64,000 nt of DNA from Alphaproteobacteria bacterium (lineage in GTDB: Bacteria > Pseudomonadota > Alphaproteobacteria > UBA8366), in the NCBI GenBank assembly GCA_021774335.1, contig JAJFJD010000059.1, positions 62,001 through 126,000 on the forward strand, written 5' to 3'. Shown here in pieces: positions 8,621 through 17,529 of the stretch. The notes under the pieces are model-generated. The model searched no databases. It saw only the letters and a list, made by a program, of their open reading frames with translations, and was not told where the DNA came from. Within the stretch, counting starts at the first letter, position 1; every line of letters begins with the position of its first letter. The translations under genes were made by a program, and so were the position numbers.

Positions 8621-9196
8621 TTACGCGGCGGCGTCAGGCTGTGCGTCGTCGGCAGTGTCTGCCTCGGCCGGATCGGGGGGCATCGCACCATCGTCAATAC
8701 CAATCACCCCGTCGGCTTCGCGTTTCTGATCCTCAACCTCTTCGGTCCGTCTCCGCCGGTCCGGGCCGATATAGTCATCGGACCGTTCGAAATCTCGAGG
8801 GTATTCAATGATGTTGCGAATCCGCGCGTAGAGTCTCTCCGCGGTTATCGGCTTCGCCAGCACCTCGTGGACGCCGGAGTCGCGCGCCTCTTCAACGCGC
8901 GCCGGCTCGGTATACCCGGTGCACATGATAATGGGCGTGAAACTGGCGAGTTCATTTTCGTCCCGGCGTATTTTGCGGGTCAATTCCAGACCGTCCACCG
9001 GTTCCATAAGAAAATCCGTGATAATCAGATCCGGCTTGAATATGTGAAACGCTTCCATGGCGTCCTCGCCGTTCGGGCACTCGACGATGTTGCCGCGCTT
9101 GATGCCAAGAGCATTCAAGAACTCACGGAAAACAGTACGCATATACTTACTGTCGTCCACGACCAGGACCTTCAAGACTGAGAAGTCATACGCCAT
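8621..9196 (-). CDS. CheY-like single-domain response regulator (copy 1)
   Basis: A 191-residue receiver protein: acidic pair Asp14/Asp15 (VVDDSKYMR), phospho-acceptor Asp61 (IITDFLMEP) and Lys115 (LAKPIT). After the receiver (about 1-130) comes a charged, low-complexity tail beginning GPDRRRR, with no output domain. It probably acts by protein contact; no histidine kinase is nearby. It is paralogous to the gene at 11236-11799, sharing MAYDFS at the start, YMR.VFREFL, the ECPNGE motif and the GPDRRR tail. The two copies bracket moeB and cysK on the same strand. The gap to moeB (9197-9391) shows no terminator. Confidence 0.88.
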   Translation of the reverse strand: MAYDFSVLKVLVVDDSKYMRTVFREFLNALGIKRGNIVECPNGEDAMEAFHIFKPDLIITDFLMEPVDGLELTRKIRRDENELASFTPIIMCTGYTEPARVEEARDSGVHEVLAKPITAERLYARIRNIIEYPRDFERSDDYIGPDRRRRTEEVEDQKREADGVIGIDDGAMPPDPAEADTADDAQPDAAA

Positions 9197-9391
9197 CGGT
9201 CAACCGGGTTCTGTCATTTCTATCGATGTCTCACGCACACCGGGATGAAACGGACTTTTGCTTCACAACAGGTAGCAAAGTTTGCTTAAGGAAGGTTAAA
9301 CCTGCCGGCGGCGCAGTGTCGCACCTGCCACGGCGCATAAATTATCATTATATTCAAATATCTTATGCCGCATCCTGGAAACCGATTGCGA

Positions 9392-10186
9392 TCACGATGC
9401 GCCGCCAAGCCCGGTAATCGTTGGGTTGTCGCCGCAAAGCGCACAGGACGAATCGCGTTTTACCGTCAAACTCTTGAATCCACCGCCGAGGCCGTCATAC
9501 AGCAGCAGGCGGCCGGATAACCCGTCGCCGAGACCAAGCAATTCCTTCAAAACTTCCGTCGCCTGTAACGTGCCCAGCACGCCCGCGACCGCGCCGAAAA
9601 TACCCGCCTGCTCGCAGCGCGGCACCAAACCCGGCTGGGGCGGGTTGGGAAACAGACAGCGATAGCAGGGCCGGTTCTCACCCTCCTCCCAGGCCCGGAA
9701 GGTCGAAAGCTGGCCTTCGAACCGCAGCAGCGCGCCGGATACCAATGGCCGCTTCGCGAAATAGCAGACGTCGTTCACCAAATAGCGCGTCGTGAAGTTG
9801 TCGCTGCCGTCGACCACTAGGTCGTAATCGCTAACGAGCGCCATCGCATTCTCGGGAGTGAACCGGGCGCGATGCGTCACCACTTCGACCTCGGGATTGA
9901 TGTCCTCAAGCCGCTCGGCCGCGCTCGCGACCTTGGCGTCACCGACATTGTCGGTACCGTGGATGATCTGGCGCTGCAGGTTACTGGTATCCACGGTGTC
10001 GAAATCGACTATCCCGAGGGTGCCGACGCCCGCGGCCGCGAGATACATCAACACCGGCGAGCCGAGCCCGCCCGCGCCGATCACCAGCACTTTCGATCCT
10101 AAGAGTTTTTCCTGGCCGTCTTCCCCGACCTCGTCGAGGACCACATGCCGGGCATAGCGTTCAAGCTGTGCGTCGCTGATCGTCAT
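9392..10186 (-). CDS. moeB: MoeB/HesA/ThiF-type sulfur-carrier adenylyltransferase
   Basis: A 264-residue E1-like enzyme with the ATP-binding motif GAGGLGSPV at about 36-44, DFDTVDTSNLQRQI at about 60-73, and two Cys pairs that bind structural zinc (CYRC near 172 and CALC near 251). It activates the C-terminal Gly-Gly of a MoaD- or ThiS-like carrier by adenylation, for molybdopterin or thiamine sulfur transfer. No C-terminal rhodanese domain is present. MoeB and ThiF are hard to separate from sequence alone, so the symbol is the conventional one. The start is 10 bases after the cysK stop, suggesting an operon linked to sulfur metabolism. Confidence 0.85.
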   Translation of the reverse strand: MTISDAQLERYARHVVLDEVGEDGQEKLLGSKVLVIGAGGLGSPVLMYLAAAGVGTLGIVDFDTVDTSNLQRQIIHGTDNVGDAKVASAAERLEDINPEVEVVTHRARFTPENAMALVSDYDLVVDGSDNFTTRYLVNDVCYFAKRPLVSGALLRFEGQLSTFRAWEEGENRPCYRCLFPNPPQPGLVPRCEQAGIFGAVAGVLGTLQATEVLKELLGLGDGLSGRLLLYDGLGGGFKSLTVKRDSSCALCGDNPTITGLGGAS

Positions 10187-10196
10187 CGGGCGCCCT

Positions 10197-11156
10197 CTAG
10201 AGCCGGTCGAACAATGCGGTGGACAAATACCGTTCGGCGAAGGACGGCAGGATCACGACGATGCGTTTGCCGGCCATGTCCGGTCGCGCGCCCACCTCGA
10301 GAGCCGCCGAGAGCGCCGCCCCGGAGGATATGCCGCTCGGAAGCCCTTCCAGCTGGGCGGCCTTGCGCGACATCGCAAAGGCGGATTCGTTGGCCACGGT
10401 CAGCACCTCGTCGATCAGTTCGGTTTTCAGGATCGACGGCACGAAGCCGGGACCGATCCCTTCAATCATATGGGCGCCCGCGGCCCCGCCGGAAAGGACC
10501 GGGCTGTCCTCCGGTTCGACCGCGATCATCCGGAAGTCCGGATTGCGTTGCTTCAGCACCTCGGCGCAGCCGGTCAGCGTGCCGCCGGTCCCGACGCTCG
10601 CCACCATCGCATCCACATTACCGCCGCTGTCGGTCCAGATTTCCTCGGCCGTCGTCCGGGAATGGATCTCGGGATTCGCCGGGTTATGAAATTGTTGCGG
10701 CATAACGGCATCGGGCAATTCGGCGACCAAGGCTTCGGCCCGCTTGATGGCCCCCCGCATGCCGTCCCGCGACGGCGTCAATTCCAACTCGGCGCCCAGG
10801 AAAGTCATCATCTTGCGCCGTTCGACGGATTGCGATTCGGGCATCGTCAGGATCAGCCGATAACCCTTGGCGGCGCAGGCAAAGGCGAGTGCGATCCCGG
10901 TATTGCCCGACGTCGGCTCGACGATCACGGTTTCCGGCCCGATCTTGCCGTCGCGTTCGAGCGCCTCGATCATCGAGACGCCGATCCGGTCCTTGACCGA
11001 CCCGAGCGGGTTGAAGAACTCGAGCTTGGCGAGTATCTCGGCCTCGACCCCTTCGTCGGCGGCGAGCCGCGACAGGCGCACCAGCGGCGTCGCCCCGATG
11101 GTGTCGATAATACTGTCATAGATGCGGCCCCGAAATTCCGCGCCGTTGGCAGCCAT
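10197..11156 (-). CDS. cysK: cysteine synthase A (O-acetylserine sulfhydrylase)
   Basis: A 319-residue PLP enzyme of the beta-elimination family. Lys55 in NPLGSVKDRIG is the PLP Schiff-base lysine and PTSGNTGIAL at 81-90 holds the cofactor phosphate/substrate loop. GTGGTLTG, the phosphate-binding loop, is in the second half. It makes cysteine from O-acetylserine and sulfide in the cytoplasm. The C-terminus is standard length, without CBS domains. It lies between the two receiver paralogues and just downstream of an Rrf2-family regulator; some Rrf2 proteins (CymR) control cysteine synthesis, so co-regulation is a reasonable guess but not shown. Confidence 0.93.
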   Translation of the reverse strand: MAANGAEFRGRIYDSIIDTIGATPLVRLSRLAADEGVEAEILAKLEFFNPLGSVKDRIGVSMIEALERDGKIGPETVIVEPTSGNTGIALAFACAAKGYRLILTMPESQSVERRKMMTFLGAELELTPSRDGMRGAIKRAEALVAELPDAVMPQQFHNPANPEIHSRTTAEEIWTDSGGNVDAMVASVGTGGTLTGCAEVLKQRNPDFRMIAVEPEDSPVLSGGAAGAHMIEGIGPGFVPSILKTELIDEVLTVANESAFAMSRKAAQLEGLPSGISSGAALSAALEVGARPDMAGKRIVVILPSFAERYLSTALFDRL

Positions 11157-11235
11157 CGCTCAAGGTCCAGGATGTTGCTCGAATTTAATTACGCGCGAGG
11201 AATGTAATTCGCCACCGGGCCCACCTCAAGGGTGC

Positions 11236-11799
11236 TTAGACTTCGGCGACCTTGTCGATCGGCTCGGATACCTCGGCAGGGTCTTGATCGGCATCCGACC
11301 CGATCGCCCCCGCATCGGCGACCCGGCGTTCTTCCTCGACAGGGACTTGTTTCCGGCGGCGGTCAGGCCCGAAATAGCTGTCTAATCTGACGAATTGGCG
11401 GGGTTCTTCGATGATCGTGCGGATACGGCTATACAGCGTGTTGGCCGTGATCGGTTTGGCAAGGACCTCGTTCACACCGGCGTCGCGGGCCGCCATGACC
11501 TGCCCGACCTCGGTATAGCCGGTACATAAGATGATCGGCACATAGGGGTCGGCGCTGTCCTCGTCGCGCCGAATACGCCGGGCAAGCTCGAAGCCGTCCA
11601 TCGGCTCCATCACATAATCCGAGATGATCAGATCCGGAGCGAACGCGCCTGCGACATCGATTGCTTCCTCGCCGTTGGGACATTCACGAATATTGTCCGC
11701 CGACAATCCGAGGGCACGCAGGAACTCCCGAAAAACCGACCGCATATATTGGTTGTCGTCCACGACCAGGACTTTGAGGCGGGAAAAATCGTAGGCCAT
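11236..11799 (-). CDS. CheY-like single-domain response regulator (copy 2)
   Basis: A 187-residue receiver protein with VVDDNQYMR, phospho-acceptor Asp61 (LIISDYVMEP) and the conserved Lys in LAKPITANTLY, then a charged tail starting FGPDRRRK. It is a paralogue of the gene at 8621-9196 over its full length, including the tail. I choose ATG 11799 (MAYDFS) because it aligns exactly with the start of copy 1; the frame extends 12 codons further upstream without homology. No DNA-binding or enzymatic output domain is present. The partner kinase is not in this window. Confidence 0.88.
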   Translation of the reverse strand: MAYDFSRLKVLVVDDNQYMRSVFREFLRALGLSADNIRECPNGEEAIDVAGAFAPDLIISDYVMEPMDGFELARRIRRDEDSADPYVPIILCTGYTEVGQVMAARDAGVNEVLAKPITANTLYSRIRTIIEEPRQFVRLDSYFGPDRRRKQVPVEEERRVADAGAIGSDADQDPAEVSEPIDKVAEV

Positions 11800-11933
11800 C
11801 GTCGAGCACAAAAATTCTTTTTGTGAACAAGACAATCATTAGTGGCAAGTTCGGTTAATAAATCTTTAGCGTGCAGTTCGGTCATTGGCCACAATTCCCG
11901 TCCGGCCGACAGCATGGACCGAGTCCCATAGCG

Positions 11934-12383
11934 TCAGATCGTGAAATCCGGTTGTGCCCTAGTCCCAGGCTCGACGCCGGCGCTACGCGCCTTACGGCAC
12001 AAATCCTCGATCGTGATCGCGTCGAGATGCCGGATCGCCTCGTCCTCCAACTCCCGCCAGATCGGCGTGAGCACTTGGTTTCCTAGGTCGGACCCTTCTT
12101 CCGGTTCGGATTCGGCGGTCTCGAGTTCGGCAACGATACGCACGATCTCGCCGAGCGCGATGCGCCGCCGTTCACGGGCCAACCGATAGCCGCCGCGCGG
12201 ACCACGGACGCCCCGCAAAATTTCCGCCCGCACGAGATGCTGCAGCACCTGTTCAAGATAGCGGCGCGGCACGCCTTGGCGTTCAGCGATCTCGCGACTT
12301 TGCACCGGCATGTCCGATGCGTGATAGGCGATGTCGAGCACCGCCTCCACCGCCAGCGCCAGTTTCCGGGTGAACCGCATCAT
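11934..12383 (-). CDS. Rrf2-family transcriptional regulator
   Basis: A 149-residue winged-helix regulator of the Rrf2 family, with the recognition region IAERQGVPRRYLEQVLQHLVRA and wing GVRGPRGGYRLAR. IscR- and NsrR-type members bind an iron-sulfur cluster through three closely spaced cysteines after the wing; here only one cysteine (DLCRKA, near the C-terminus) is present, so cluster binding as in IscR is unlikely and a CymR-like ligand-sensing mode is more plausible. Its start overlaps the dut stop by 4 bases (ATGA), so it is translated from the coaBC-dut transcript. cysK lies two genes downstream, a possible target. Confidence 0.87.
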   Translation of the reverse strand: MMRFTRKLALAVEAVLDIAYHASDMPVQSREIAERQGVPRRYLEQVLQHLVRAEILRGVRGPRGGYRLARERRRIALGEIVRIVAELETAESEPEEGSDLGNQVLTPIWRELEDEAIRHLDAITIEDLCRKARSAGVEPGTRAQPDFTI

Positions 12384-12856
12384 TGGCCGGACGCCCCGGT
12401 ATCGGTCGACGTGCCGGTCGAGCCGAAGCCGCCGGCCCCGCGTTCGCTCTCGGACAGGTCATCGACCTCGCTCCACGCGAGCTGCGTCACCGGTGCGACG
12501 ACCATTTGGGCGATCCGCATGCCGCGCGACACCGTGAACGGCTCCGTGCCGAGATTGGCAAGGATAACCCCAATCTCGCCGCGGTAGTCGGCATCGACGG
12601 TGCCGGGACTGTTCAACACAGTGACGCCATTTTTCAGCGCCAGCCCGGACCGGGGCCGGACCTGCGCCTCATAGCCCGGCGGCAAGGCGATGGCGAGACC
12701 CGTCGGCACCAACGCCCGTTCACCTGGCGCCAACGTCATATCGGCATCGACCGCCGCCATCAGGTCGAGTCCGGCGCTTTGAACCGTGGCGTAGGCCGGC
12801 AGCGGAAGGTCGTTGCCGTGCGGCAACCGTTTTACATCGACGCGGACAGTACTCAT
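12380..12856 (-). CDS. dut: deoxyuridine 5'-triphosphate nucleotidohydrolase
   Basis: A 158-residue trimeric dUTPase. Motifs 1-5 are in order: AGLDLMAAVD, PRSGLALKNG, the uracil-binding NSPGTVDADYRGE, MRIAQMVVAP, and the C-terminal P-loop-like RGAGGFGSTG. It hydrolyses dUTP to dUMP and pyrophosphate, keeping uracil out of DNA and supplying dTMP synthesis. The gene overlaps coaBC upstream and rrf2 downstream, each by 4 bases, so the three are translationally coupled. The coaBC-dut pairing is widespread in bacteria. Confidence 0.95.
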   Translation of the reverse strand: MSTVRVDVKRLPHGNDLPLPAYATVQSAGLDLMAAVDADMTLAPGERALVPTGLAIALPPGYEAQVRPRSGLALKNGVTVLNSPGTVDADYRGEIGVILANLGTEPFTVSRGMRIAQMVVAPVTQLAWSEVDDLSESERGAGGFGSTGTSTDTGASGQ

Positions 12857-14115
12857 GAAGTGGCTTCAGCCTCGCGCGCCGGGTGATCCTTGAAATAGTC
12901 CGCGACACAGCCGGCAAGCTTGTCCGCCGCCGCGGCTTTGCTCATCCGCGGCCAATCCTCGACACCGCCGTCGCGCACCAAATGCAACGTGTTGGCGTCG
13001 CCGCCGAAGGTGCCGCTGGCCGGTGATACGTCGTTGGCCAGCAGCCAGTCACAGCCCTTGCGGGCACGTTTTTCCGTCGCGTTCTTGACGATATCGTCGG
13101 TCTCGGCCGCGAAACCGACGACCAGTGCGGGCCGGCGGTTGCCGGTCGCCGTCGCAATGGTCTTGAGGATATCTGGGTTTTCCGTGAGTTCGAGCGTGGC
13201 CGGCGCACCCTTGCTCTTTTTAATTTTGCTGGCCGCCGCGTCCTTGACCCGCCAGTCGGCGACGGCGGCGGCAAAGACCGCGACATCGGCCGGCAACGCC
13301 TGCTCGCAGGCGTCCAGCATCTCGCGGGCACTTTCGATATGCACGACCGACAGGCCCGGTGGATCGGGCAAATTGACCGGCCCGGTCACCAGCACGGTTT
13401 CCGCGCCAAGATGCGACAACGCCGCCGCGATCGCATGGCCCTGTTTGCCCGAAGAATGATTGGCGATGAAGCGCACCGGATCGATCGGCTCGCGCGTCGG
13501 GCCGCTGGTCACCAGCGCACGCCGCCCAGCCAACGGCTTCGAGCCCGTGCCGGCAAAGAAACCTTCGATCGCGGTCAGGATATTCGGGACATCGGTCATC
13601 CGGCCGTCGCCGAATTCGCCGCAGGCCATGTCGCCCGCGACAGGGCCGACGCGCTGGACGCCACGGCTTTCCAGTGTCGCGATGTTGGCTTGGGTGGCGG
13701 CATGTTCCCACATGCGGACATTCATCGCCGGCACGATCATCACCGGCTTGTCAGTCGCCAGCAGCGCGGTAGTAGCCAGATCGTCGGCAAGCCCGCCCGC
13801 CATCTTCGCCATGATATCCGCGCTAGCCGGGCAAACCACGAGCAGGTCCGCATCACGCGACAGCTGGATATGGCCCATTTCCGATTCGTCGGTCAGCGAA
13901 AAGATGTCGCCGTAGACCTTGTCCTCGGACAGCGCCGCCAGCGACAGGGGCGTGACGAACTGCGCCCCGCCCTTGGTCAGCACGCAACGCACCGACGCAC
14001 CGCGCTCCCGCAGGCGGCGGATCAGGTCCAGGCTCTTGAAAGCCGCGATCCCGCCGGAAACGATCAGCAGGATGCGCTTATCCGTTAATGTCGCCACGAT
14101 CTCATCCTCTCGCAC
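12853..14115 (-). CDS. coaBC: bifunctional phosphopantothenoylcysteine decarboxylase / phosphopantothenate-cysteine ligase
   Basis: A 420-residue fusion. The N-terminal flavoprotein decarboxylase (CoaC, about 8-185) has GGIAAFKSLDLIRRL and the substrate-binding PAMNVRMWE. The C-terminal synthetase (CoaB, about 195-415) has VTSGPTREPIDPVRFIANHSSGKQG and a KIKKSK segment. It performs two consecutive steps of coenzyme A synthesis, joining cysteine to 4'-phosphopantothenate with CTP and then decarboxylating. The frame start is ATG 14115; ATCGTGGCGAC a few codons in gives a possible GTG alternative. It heads the coaBC-dut-rrf2 unit. A 169-base gap separates it from ubiB upstream. Confidence 0.95.
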   Translation of the reverse strand: MREDEIVATLTDKRILLIVSGGIAAFKSLDLIRRLRERGASVRCVLTKGGAQFVTPLSLAALSEDKVYGDIFSLTDESEMGHIQLSRDADLLVVCPASADIMAKMAGGLADDLATTALLATDKPVMIVPAMNVRMWEHAATQANIATLESRGVQRVGPVAGDMACGEFGDGRMTDVPNILTAIEGFFAGTGSKPLAGRRALVTSGPTREPIDPVRFIANHSSGKQGHAIAAALSHLGAETVLVTGPVNLPDPPGLSVVHIESAREMLDACEQALPADVAVFAAAVADWRVKDAAASKIKKSKGAPATLELTENPDILKTIATATGNRRPALVVGFAAETDDIVKNATEKRARKGCDWLLANDVSPASGTFGGDANTLHLVRDGGVEDWPRMSKAAAADKLAGCVADYFKDHPAREAEATS

Positions 14116-14284
14116 CGCAAATTTACATCGAGCGGCTGTAAATAATACCTAATGCGTGACGCCGCCGGGGGCAAGACGTATGGCCGAACCGCAAGCAACC
14201 GGGTTTTCGGCGTCGGGGGCGTTCGATCCCCCCACCAATACCTACGCCATTAAGCGGGAAAGCGGTAAATCCGAAGTTAAGGCA

Positions 14285-15826
14285 TTAAAAAAGCGAACCG
14301 ATCAGCAACCCGACGGCCAACGCGGCGATCACCAACATTCGGCTGCTCGGCCGCCAACCAGCCTCGTTTTCTCCGCGCAGCGCCGCCACCGTGTCCGGGT
14401 GCAGCTTGAATCCGTCTTCGGTGACGGTTTCGGAAAGCCGCGACGCCATCCGCGCCAGGGCGGGTATCCCGTTGGCTATATCGGCGAGGTCGCCGGCAGC
14501 CTGCCGCAAGCGAGCCTCGGGGCCGCGGTTCTCGATCATCCAGGCTTCGATCAACGGCTGTGCGACGACCCACATGTTGGTGTCCGGGTCGAGCTTCCGG
14601 CCGACGCCTTCCGCCACCAGCATGGTCTTCTGCAGCAACAAAAGCTGCGGCTGGGTTTCCATGTTGAAACGGGCGGTCACTTCGAATAGCTGGGCCAGCA
14701 GCCGCGCGACCGAGATTTCGTGCAACGGTAGGCGCACGATCGGCTCGCCAATGGACCGGCAGGCCTGCATGAAGGAGTCCCGCGACTCGCCACGCGGCAC
14801 ATAGCCGGCGTCGAAGTGCACGTCCGCGACCCGGCCGTAGTCGCCCTGCAGAAAACCGAACAGCATGTCCGCCAGGTAATGCCGGGTCGGCCGGTCGAGC
14901 CGCCCCATGATGCCGAAATCGACCGGCAGCAGCGTCCCGTCCGCCCCGACAAACATGTTGCCGGGATGCATGTCGGCATGAAAGAAACCATGCTCGAATA
15001 CCTGCTGGAAAAAAGCGCGGGCCGAATTGGCGAGAATATCCTGAACGTCCAGGCCGGCCGCCTGCAATTGTTCGATGTCACCGATCGGAATCCCGTCGAC
15101 CCGTTCGATCGTCAGCACCCGCCGGGTCGTGCGCTGCCAGTCGACGCCGGGCACGCGGAAACCGGGTTCGTTTGCGGCATTGTCGGCAAGCTCCGACGCG
15201 GCCGCGGCTTCGAGGCGCATGTCGAGTTCGTTCGCCACCGAGTCCGCAAAGATCCGGACCGCATCGACGGGCCGTAAGCGCCGAAGGTCGGGCAGGGTCC
15301 GTTCCGCCGTCCGCGCCAGCCATTCGAAGAGTTCCAGGTCACGGTCGAACTGCCCCTCGATCCCCGGTCGCAAGACCTTCACCGCCACCTCATCGCCGTC
15401 GGCGGTGACGGCGAAATGGACCTGTGCGATCGAGGCGGCGGCAACCGGCGTCTCGTCGAAACTCTGGAAGACCTCGCTCAGATCGGTTTCCAGCTCGCGC
15501 TCAATCGTTGCAATCGCGGTGGCTGCCGGGAACGGCGGCATATCCGCATGCAACGCCGACAGGTCATCGGCGATGTCATCCCCGATCAAGTCGGACCGAA
15601 CCGCCAGCGACTGGCCGAACTTGATGAAGCTGGGGCCAAGATCGATCAGGGCGGCAGCGAGCCGTTCTCCCGGCCGTCCCTTCCCCTGGTTCCGCGCTAG
15701 ACGCCGCAACAGCCACAGCGCCCAAGGCGGGGCGCCGGCCTGCTCGAGCGGAAAGAGCGCGTCATGGCGGGCCAATGTCCGGGCGATCCGGATCAAACGT
15801 ATGAGGCTGTTCAGCGATTTCGACAT
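14285..15826 (-). CDS. ubiB: UbiB-family atypical kinase (ubiquinone biosynthesis)
   Basis: A 513-residue ABC1/ADCK/UbiB protein. It contains LGPSFIKFGQSLAVRSDLI, the KxGQ-type motif that replaces a normal kinase glycine loop, AAASIAQVHFA, the HADMHPGNMFV catalytic-loop region and VDFGIMGRLD. A C-terminal transmembrane segment (about 495-513, MLVIAALAVGLLIG) anchors it. UbiB proteins are needed for ubiquinone synthesis, probably as ATPases helping lipid intermediates reach the enzyme complex. It follows ubiE by 27 bases on the same strand, the usual ubiE-ubiB operon. Confidence 0.94.
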   Translation of the reverse strand: MSKSLNSLIRLIRIARTLARHDALFPLEQAGAPPWALWLLRRLARNQGKGRPGERLAAALIDLGPSFIKFGQSLAVRSDLIGDDIADDLSALHADMPPFPAATAIATIERELETDLSEVFQSFDETPVAAASIAQVHFAVTADGDEVAVKVLRPGIEGQFDRDLELFEWLARTAERTLPDLRRLRPVDAVRIFADSVANELDMRLEAAAASELADNAANEPGFRVPGVDWQRTTRRVLTIERVDGIPIGDIEQLQAAGLDVQDILANSARAFFQQVFEHGFFHADMHPGNMFVGADGTLLPVDFGIMGRLDRPTRHYLADMLFGFLQGDYGRVADVHFDAGYVPRGESRDSFMQACRSIGEPIVRLPLHEISVARLLAQLFEVTARFNMETQPQLLLLQKTMLVAEGVGRKLDPDTNMWVVAQPLIEAWMIENRGPEARLRQAAGDLADIANGIPALARMASRLSETVTEDGFKLHPDTVAALRGENEAGWRPSSRMLVIAALAVGLLIGSLF

Positions 15827-15853
15827 GAATTTTGCGGTGCCGCAGCCCGCCCG

Positions 15854-16627
15854 TCAGATCCGCCAACCGGCGTGGATCGCGGCGATACCGCCACTCAGAT
15901 TGCGGTATTTCACCAGGTCGAACCCGGCGCCGCGCATCCGCCCGCAAAGGTCTTCCTGAACGGGAAAGCGGCGGATGCTTTCCACGAGATAGCGATAGGC
16001 GTCTCGGTCGCCGGCGACCATGCCGCCCAACACCGGCAGCACCGAGAAGGAGTATCGATCGTAAATCTCGCGGAAACCCGGGATCGCGACATGGCTGAAC
16101 TCGAGGCAGAAAAACCGGCCGCCGGGACGCAGAACCCGCCGCGCCTCGGCGAGCGCCGCGTCGATCCTGGTCACGTTGCGCAACCCGAACGCGATCGTGT
16201 AGGCGTCGACGGAGGAATCCGAAAACGGCAGCGCCTCGGCATCACCGACCGTCCAGCGAATGTCGGCGACGCGCCCGCGGTCGATCGCCCGATCCCGCCC
16301 GGTCATGACCATGTTTTGGTTGATGTCGCAGACGGTGACCCGGCCGCCACCGGCATCGAGAAACCGCCCCGCGATATCGCCGGTCCCACCGGCAACATCG
16401 AGCAGATGCATCGACGGCCGCGGCCGCAGCCAATCCACCAGCGCGCCCTTCCAGAGGCGATGGACGCCGGCGGACATGAGATCGTTCATCAGGTCATAAC
16501 GGGTGGCCACGCTGTCGAAGACGTCACGCACGAGCCCGGCCTTCGACGCCGCGTCGACATCGCGGTACCCGAACGACGCCGTCGCCGGCCCGCTCGAATC
16601 GCGTGTGTGGGTGTTATCGTCCGCCAT
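15854..16627 (-). CDS. ubiE: demethylmenaquinone/2-methoxy-6-polyprenyl-1,4-benzoquinol methyltransferase
   Basis: A 257-residue class I SAM methyltransferase: LLDVAGGTGDIAGRF is the SAM-binding glycine motif (about 75-89), and the UbiE signatures YDLMNDLMSAGVHRLWK (about 48-64) and AFGLRNVT are present. It performs the C-methylation in ubiquinone synthesis, in the cytoplasm at the membrane complex. It is divergent from mutM, with only 47 bases between the start codons, so their promoters must overlap or sit partly inside the coding regions. Confidence 0.95.
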   Translation of the reverse strand: MADDNTHTRDSSGPATASFGYRDVDAASKAGLVRDVFDSVATRYDLMNDLMSAGVHRLWKGALVDWLRPRPSMHLLDVAGGTGDIAGRFLDAGGGRVTVCDINQNMVMTGRDRAIDRGRVADIRWTVGDAEALPFSDSSVDAYTIAFGLRNVTRIDAALAEARRVLRPGGRFFCLEFSHVAIPGFREIYDRYSFSVLPVLGGMVAGDRDAYRYLVESIRRFPVQEDLCGRMRGAGFDLVKYRNLSGGIAAIHAGWRI

Positions 16628-16674
16628 GCGGCGACGATAGCGCAGGCGGCATTAGTTTGCTAGAAGATGCGGCC

Positions 16675-17529
16675 ATGCCAGAGCTTCCGGAGGTTGAGAC
16701 CGTTTGTCGCGGCTTGCGGCCGAAGCTGGAGGGCCGCGTGCTGACCGATGTGATTCAGCGCCGGCCGGATCTTCGGTTCCCAATTCCCGACGGCTTCGTC
16801 GACCGCCTGCGCGGCCGGCGCGTGCTGCGCGTGCATCGTCGCGCCAAGTACATCCTCGTATCGCTCGACGACGGTACCGTGCTAATCGCCCATCTTGGTA
16901 TGTCTGGCCGTATGACGCTGCATGACGACGCGCCGCCGCCCGCGGGTCCGCACGACCATGTGGAATTCGCCACGGACGCCGGCTGCACCATCCGCTTTTG
17001 CGATCCACGCCGGTTCGGCATGATGGACCTGACGACCGAACAAATGCTGGCCGGGCACCGCATGCTCAAGGATCTGGGGCCGGAGCCCTTGTCCGACGCT
17101 TTTTCAGCGGATCACCTGAATGCCGTGCTGGCCGGACGACGCACGCCGATCAAGGCCGCCCTCCTGGATCAGAAAAACGTTGCCGGACTTGGCAATATAT
17201 ATGTGTGCGAAGCGCTGTTCCGCGCCGCCGTGTCGCCCCGCCGCAGCGCCCACACGGTGCCGGGCCGCCGCGCCGACCGGCTGACCCGTGAGATTAAGGA
17301 CGTACTCGAAGAAGCGATCGCGTCGGGCGGGTCGAGCCTGCGGGATTTCGTGCAAGCGGACGGCGAGTTGGGGTATTTTCAGCATCAGTGGCAGGTCTAC
17401 GGACGCGAAGGCGATGATTGCGGCTACGGCGCCGGGCCGGGCGGACCGAACCGGACCTGCGAGGGTGTCATCCGCCGCATCACGCAAAGCGGCCGGTCCA
17501 CTTTCTATTGCGGAAAGCATCAACGATGA
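16675..17529 (+). CDS. mutM: formamidopyrimidine-DNA glycosylase
   Basis: A 284-residue Fpg that removes 8-oxoguanine and formamidopyrimidines. It starts PELPEVETVCRGL; Pro2 is the nucleophile after Met removal and Glu3 the acid. The helix-two-turn-helix region (VAGLGNIYVCEALF) is present. The C-terminal zinc finger is unusual: the Cys4 pattern is replaced by Cys, 12 residues, Cys, then the QSGRSTFY hairpin and Cys-x2-His (CGKH), so the fourth ligand appears to be His and the first pair is widely spaced. ATG 16675 is fixed by the required N-terminal Pro-Glu. The stop overlaps the next start (ATGA). Confidence 0.94.
   Translation: MPELPEVETVCRGLRPKLEGRVLTDVIQRRPDLRFPIPDGFVDRLRGRRVLRVHRRAKYILVSLDDGTVLIAHLGMSGRMTLHDDAPPPAGPHDHVEFATDAGCTIRFCDPRRFGMMDLTTEQMLAGHRMLKDLGPEPLSDAFSADHLNAVLAGRRTPIKAALLDQKNVAGLGNIYVCEALFRAAVSPRRSAHTVPGRRADRLTREIKDVLEEAIASGGSSLRDFVQADGELGYFQHQWQVYGREGDDCGYGAGPGGPNRTCEGVIRRITQSGRSTFYCGKHQR

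Noticed and set aside
14116..14284. tRNA-like 3' end, GGGGG..TTCGATC..CCCCCC-ACCA, between coaBC and ubiB
   Set aside because: T-stem and acceptor stem would have to use the same C-run, and no anticodon or D arm fits upstream. It is a simple G/C hairpin followed by a chance ACCA.
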